From Dasyornis broadbenti (lineage: Eukaryota; Chordata; Aves; Passeriformes; Dasyornithidae): a DNA stretch of 64,000 nucleotides. The position numbers were made by a program, and so were the translations under genes. The stretch lies in the NCBI GenBank assembly GCA_013397935.1, contig VZRN01005629.1, forward strand, positions 1,065,228 through 1,129,227. Reading direction: 5' to 3'. The number at the start of each line of letters is the position of its first letter. The first letter of the stretch is position 1. The notes under the pieces are model-generated. The model was not told the DNA's origin, ran no database searches, and saw nothing but the letters and a program-made list of their open reading frames with translations. Below are positions 59,901 through 64,000 of the stretch, one piece after another.

Positions 59901-62900
59901 ACACAAAATATCCACGGTCATTTCAAAGCTATCTTAAAAAGCCAGTAAATTTAATTTCATATTGCTACATTTTATTTCCCTATTATTGCAAACAGTCTAC
60001 AATTTTTGACATGAGAATCTGTGATCAAGCTTGTAGACAAAATACTCATTTAGCATTTTTTTTCTCACACCAGTTTTGCCATTTTTACTTGCACTTTTTA
60101 CATTACTATTAAATATATCCACTTGCATAGGGTATGTATAGGTAAAAAACAAGCAGTACTGAGAATATTTGAGCAAATGTATCAAAGTATCTTTTTAACA
60201 CATTTTAAATTTTGTTCACTTTGCTTTTAGGCATTGGCTGTGATGGTGACTGGTAGTACTAGCAGTTATTAAATGAAATTTAATGACACTGGAGCTGCTT
60301 GGGCTTGAGTTTCCCGACAGCTGTAGCATTCTACATTTCACATCCAGATTTCTCTTGTATAAGGCAAATTCTCTCTGCCTACAGAGGTTGCCCCATTGGT
60401 GTGCACTACACTTCCAGAGAGCACTGAGAACCTTGTCCAGGCTTTCTAAATACTTTAATATAATTTTAAAAGACACAGCTATGAAAATAACTCTTTAAAA
60501 GAGATATTTCAGCCTATCACATGAATATTAAAATCCCAGATTAGTATGCTGTTTAAATGATGCTTAAATTACTGACATGAAAATAGTTTTGCTTTATCAA
60601 TGCTTAATGTTGTTCCTAGAATAGAGCAGCTCTTGTTGCAATGTATAACCTGACGGTACATTTTTGCTAAGAAAGAAGGAACCTAAGAGGACGTATGCTT
60701 GTTTGAACCTGAAGGCTGCTCAGATTCTTAAAATGCTGCTTAAAATCTTAAAAAAAAAGCAAAGTTACTAGATTGTTTTACACAAGTATTAATGGAAATA
60801 ACAAGAATTAATGGAAAATATGTTTGTCCAGGCATGCGTTCTCCTTAAAGCTAACTATTTACTGAAACAAGTATTACAGTGAGGGAACTAAGTGGTGTTT
60901 TCTGTTTATCATGTCTTCCAAAATTTTGAAACTGGTAGATCTTCCATTCTTAAACATAATTTTTAAGTATGAAGAAATTGAAGAAAGTACCCTTCCTTTA
61001 ATTTCTAAACGCTTAATGATGAATTCTCAAATTGAGGCTAATTAAATGGATGAAAGAAGAGAACATTCTCTACAGACCTGCAGAGCCAATTGCTAATAGA
61101 CTCCAGGTGCTTTGCCACTGACAACCATCAGCACAGAGATCTGACTTAAACTGACATTTCAACACGTGGTTATTATTGCCTATATTTACTTTATGACTCT
61201 ATCATACTACTAAGTTTTGTCTTCAAACCCTGCTGTCCCATGTCAGTCCTTAAAGAACTGTTGCAAGGGAATATTGAATCTGTTTTGATGTATTAAAAAT
61301 TCCTATAGGCCATAGGAATGACAGGCATTTATTACAGTGTATTTTAATAAGGGTATCAGATAAGGAAATCTATTTTGTATTAAGAACACCATTAAATAGA
61401 TTAAAACAGAACATAAATTGCACTATAATAGATGGCATAATGATTTTATAGCTATCATATATCTATCCATTTCACAAAAAAACTTAATTACTGAAGGATT
61501 AGATCAAAAAGGAGCTTTCAGTTATTTTTTATAAAATGCATCCATGAATGGGAATGATACAGAGTGAAAGACCCAATTTTGTTCTTAGATCTGCCTTAGC
61601 CAGAAATAGCTGCACTGAAGCCACTGCAGTTACTTCACTATGAAATTAATTTAATGGGGGAGGGAGGACAGTAAAAAAAAAAAAACACCACAGAAAAAAA
61701 AGAGTGCTTTTAACAGTCCATAGTGCAACTGCCTCTTTCTCTGGAACATTAGTAATAGCAACCATTCTTTTATCCATGTGATTTGTTTGTTTTACCACTG
61801 CCCTTATGGTATCTACTCACAGAACAAACTTCCATACTAGAAGGAGACCTTGAAAGTTCCTGCAAAAAAATTTAGAGGAAGAAATGCCTTCCTGACCCTA
61901 CACTGTGCCAAACAAAAGTGCTATTTTCCTCCATGTCTGCTCTGTACCCAGAGGAAACATCAAACCCAGAGGAAATCAAAGACACATAAAGATGAATAGG
62001 AAGGTGAAGTGCCCGGACCACGTGCCCTAAGCCTTCTTTCAGGGGCTGCCAGAGCAATGTGGCAATGTGCCTGGGATACCAGGCCAGTATTCTTCTCGAT
62101 TAGAGTGAATAAAAATCAGTGTCACTTGTAACAAAATCCTTTATCCAGGTGTGGGACAGCACCAGACCACAACCCCCCTAAGAACACCATTGGGCTCCTG
62201 CTTCCCACTGCTGGTCACAGAGGCATTCCTGGCATTTCTGACATGGGTTAAATGTTCAGCAGTGGTTTGGGTCTGTGAAGCACACAGTTTTTGCTGGTCC
62301 TTTCAGCAATCACTCAAAAACATTTCCACTGCAAATGTTAATGATATGTCATCACACATCGTTCTATGACAAGGAAGGCAAATTACCTCGAAACCTCTAT
62401 GAAACCTCAGACATTCAAGCCTTCAGAACAAAGGCTGTCTTTGAACCGTCTATAAGCCACTTGGCATTTTTTCCCCCACAGTCACACAAAGTGGTACTAA
62501 ATCCATTTTAATGGAAATATAATTAATAATAATTATTTTGTTGCTCAAGTGGCTGAGCATTTTGTAACATAGACCACTTAATTTTTTTCTTAGGTCTTTG
62601 GAAAATACTTTGATTGCTAATCACAAAAAATGTCATTTAAATTATTTAAACTAGAGATTATTTTTTTCCACAGTGAATTTTTTCATTATTTTGTGTTGGC
62701 TTTGCATTTGAAATTGTTCAGTTTTTCAAATAAAAAACAACATGCAGAAGAATCATATTAACCTAACACATGTATTTTCAGCATTTTTTTCATTTTGCTC
62801 CCTGACTAGGTGATATCTTAAATGTAAAAGGGAACAATGTGTAATGTGCAAATTATTGCATTTCTCATGAGCCTTGTTTTCAACACCTGAAAAATGTCTC

Positions 62901-63964
62901 ATACAGAGAGTTTTCTCGACACTACAGAAAAATATAGTCCTTTATAGCCAATTCTTACCTGCATTATGTTCATCCATTGAAAAGGCTTTATTTTCCATGT
63001 AGCTCCGAGGAAGCTGTATATCTTCCTCAAAAGCGGTTTCACGCATCCTTGGCTGTGAAGTATCAAAATAATTGGGTGTGTTTTCCTGCTGTGATGGAAG
63101 GATGGTACAGTGGACCTCTGGGATGGCATGAAAAATAACAAACACCCAACCACTGGACACCAGTGCAATAGCCAGAGTGGGATCACTCCATTTGTCTCTT
63201 CTCTGTAACTCAGCATTACCGAAGAGGTACATAGTCATCCAGGCTACCCAAATCAGAATGGAAAAAAAAAGGGTTATAATGAGGCATACTCCATTTTTCT
63301 TCCACTTCTTAAACTTCCCACAGAGAGTGAAAAACGAAAATCCCATGGTAAATACCATCAGGAACATAACGTAAATCGAAGCCATCGCAAAATCCATCGG
63401 CTCATAGCTGCAGGCCAGCTTGTTATCTCTGACAATGGTCAGGATCAACCACTCAGTCGCGATGATGACCTGCACCAGCATCAGGCAGATGGCCACCCCA
63501 GCCAGATGCCAGCCAGATGGGCTCTTCCCGTGGCGAACGAGTCTGCGAAGTCTCCAGGCTTGAGCTAACAAGCACGAGAAGCACAAAGCAAAGATAACTC
63601 CCCACAGAAACCTTCGGGTAGAGCACACCATTTCATCTTCCTGTATGATGAAAGCAAACGTCAGCCCAAACAGTCCCAGAGTCCCAAAGAGAAAGAGGAA
63701 GTGCATTCCCAGGGGGCTCTTCTTCTCTTTGTCCTTGATGAAGGGCAGCCTCACCAGCAAAATCAGCATCAGCAGTAACGTGGTCAGCACACCTGCCCCC
63801 GCGACCGCCTCCAAAACGATCCCCCAGATGGCATCCAGGTCACACAAGTAAACATACTGAGGGAGAAGATCCAGTCCACACCCTCGAGGAGTACTGGAGT
63901 TTTCTGAAGAGCCATAGCTGATCACGAAGAGGAGGAAGAAACCAATGGCTGGGTAGGTTTTCAT
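56904..63964 (-). CDS. GPRC5B: GPRC5B, orphan class C GPCR
   Basis: GPRC5B (RAIG2) is a seven-pass orphan receptor of the retinoic-acid-inducible class C group 5, at the plasma membrane. Coding exons on the minus strand are 63964-62959, 58430-58318 and 56948-56904, joining in phases 1 and 0 to give 387 residues. A signal peptide (about 1-20) is followed by a short ectodomain with the glycosylation motif NSS (22-24), so there is no Venus-flytrap domain, as expected for the group. Membrane segments are near 47-72, 86-107, 117-138, 152-175, 191-215, 225-247 and 262-284. C114 and C185 are placed for the TM3-ECL2 disulfide. The tail holds YMENKAFSMDEHNA and ends GGTIPTAPPSYTGRHLW. Human is about 403 residues from memory, and the difference fits one fewer GSLGxRPS unit. 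The 5' UTR exon(s) lie beyond the window. Confidence 0.97.
56949..58317 (-). other. GPRC5B intron
   Basis: Non-coding, with nothing recognised beyond short chance frames. Confidence 0.85.
58318..58430 (-). CDS. GPRC5B: GPRC5B second coding exon
   Basis: A CCAAACACAG acceptor and a GTAAGT donor bound two bases completing Ala, followed by LRTAGFRNGSLGSRPSAPFR and SNVYQPTEMAVVLNGGT. It is nearly the human C-tail. Confidence 0.96.
58431..62958 (-). other. GPRC5B intron
   Basis: About 4.5 kb with an 18-base T run at 59770-59787 and A-rich runs near 61675-61700. No repeat family was recognised. Confidence 0.85.
59770..59787. repeat. T homopolymer, 18 bases
   Basis: An uninterrupted T run in a GPRC5B intron. 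Confidence 0.95.
62959..63964 (-). CDS. GPRC5B: GPRC5B main coding exon
   Basis: The ATG is at 63964-63962, just downstream of a CTCAG/ACAG acceptor-like region. The exon reads the signal peptide, all seven membrane segments and the proximal tail (335 codons plus one base) to a GTAAGA donor. The open frame that continues to 62942 (GKNWL) is intronic read-through. Confidence 0.97.
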
Positions 63965-64000
63965 TTTTCTGTCTGAGACAACAAAATATTTGTTTAGCTA

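Noticed and set aside
62942..62958. GPRC5B reading continuing as GKNWL to a stop
   Set aside because: The sequence after codon 335 is a GTAAGA donor. The conserved C-tail is in the downstream exons, so this is read-through.
1..64000. CRISPR arrays, bacterial operons, phage, functional tRNA or rRNA genes
   Set aside because: None seen. The spliced genes and bird retroelements make this a eukaryotic chromosome segment, and the only tRNA-like sequence is the decayed SINE head.

Overview
The window is vertebrate nuclear DNA, almost certainly avian and probably from a passerine (songbird) genome. It has long AT-rich introns, GT-AG spliced exons, a 5'-truncated CR1 LINE tail of the bird type (about 40147-40311), and a degenerate tRNA-Ile-headed, CR1-tailed SINE resembling TguSINE1 (about 14566-14717), a family known from passerines. 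There are no operons, phage, CRISPR arrays or prokaryotic features.

Four protein-coding genes are visible, in the same order and orientation as the human 16p12.3 block recalled from memory. (1) The last five coding exons of VPS35L (+, 121-7157), the retriever/Commander endosomal recycling subunit. (2) KNOP1 (-, coding 8963-16265), a lysine-rich nucleolar protein, convergent with VPS35L. (3) IQCK (+, eight coding exons found, 18761-52060), head-to-head with KNOP1 across a CpG island interrupted by a 376-base N gap (17086-17461). (4) GPRC5B (-, coding 56904-63964), an orphan class C GPCR, convergent with IQCK, with a long 3' UTR down to about 53385 and its 5' exon(s) beyond the right edge.

Every exon was placed by reading splice sites and checking that intron phases join. 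VPS35L (222 residues seen), KNOP1 (608), IQCK (232) and GPRC5B (387) each splice into one uninterrupted frame. About 55 N-terminal residues of IQCK were not found and probably lie in the N gap or an unrecognised exon.

The four products act in unrelated processes (endosomal cargo recycling, nucleolus, probable cilium/axoneme, plasma-membrane receptor). The KNOP1/IQCK pair probably shares a bidirectional promoter. I did not find an undescribed multi-gene system. The items most worth a second look are small: a near-perfect 45-nt palindrome in an IQCK intron, a pre-miRNA-like hairpin in a KNOP1 intron, a phase-compatible alternative terminal exon for GPRC5B, a uORF whose stop would overlap the KNOP1 start codon, an A13T9 tract abutting an IQCK splice acceptor, and coding-like remnants in introns.
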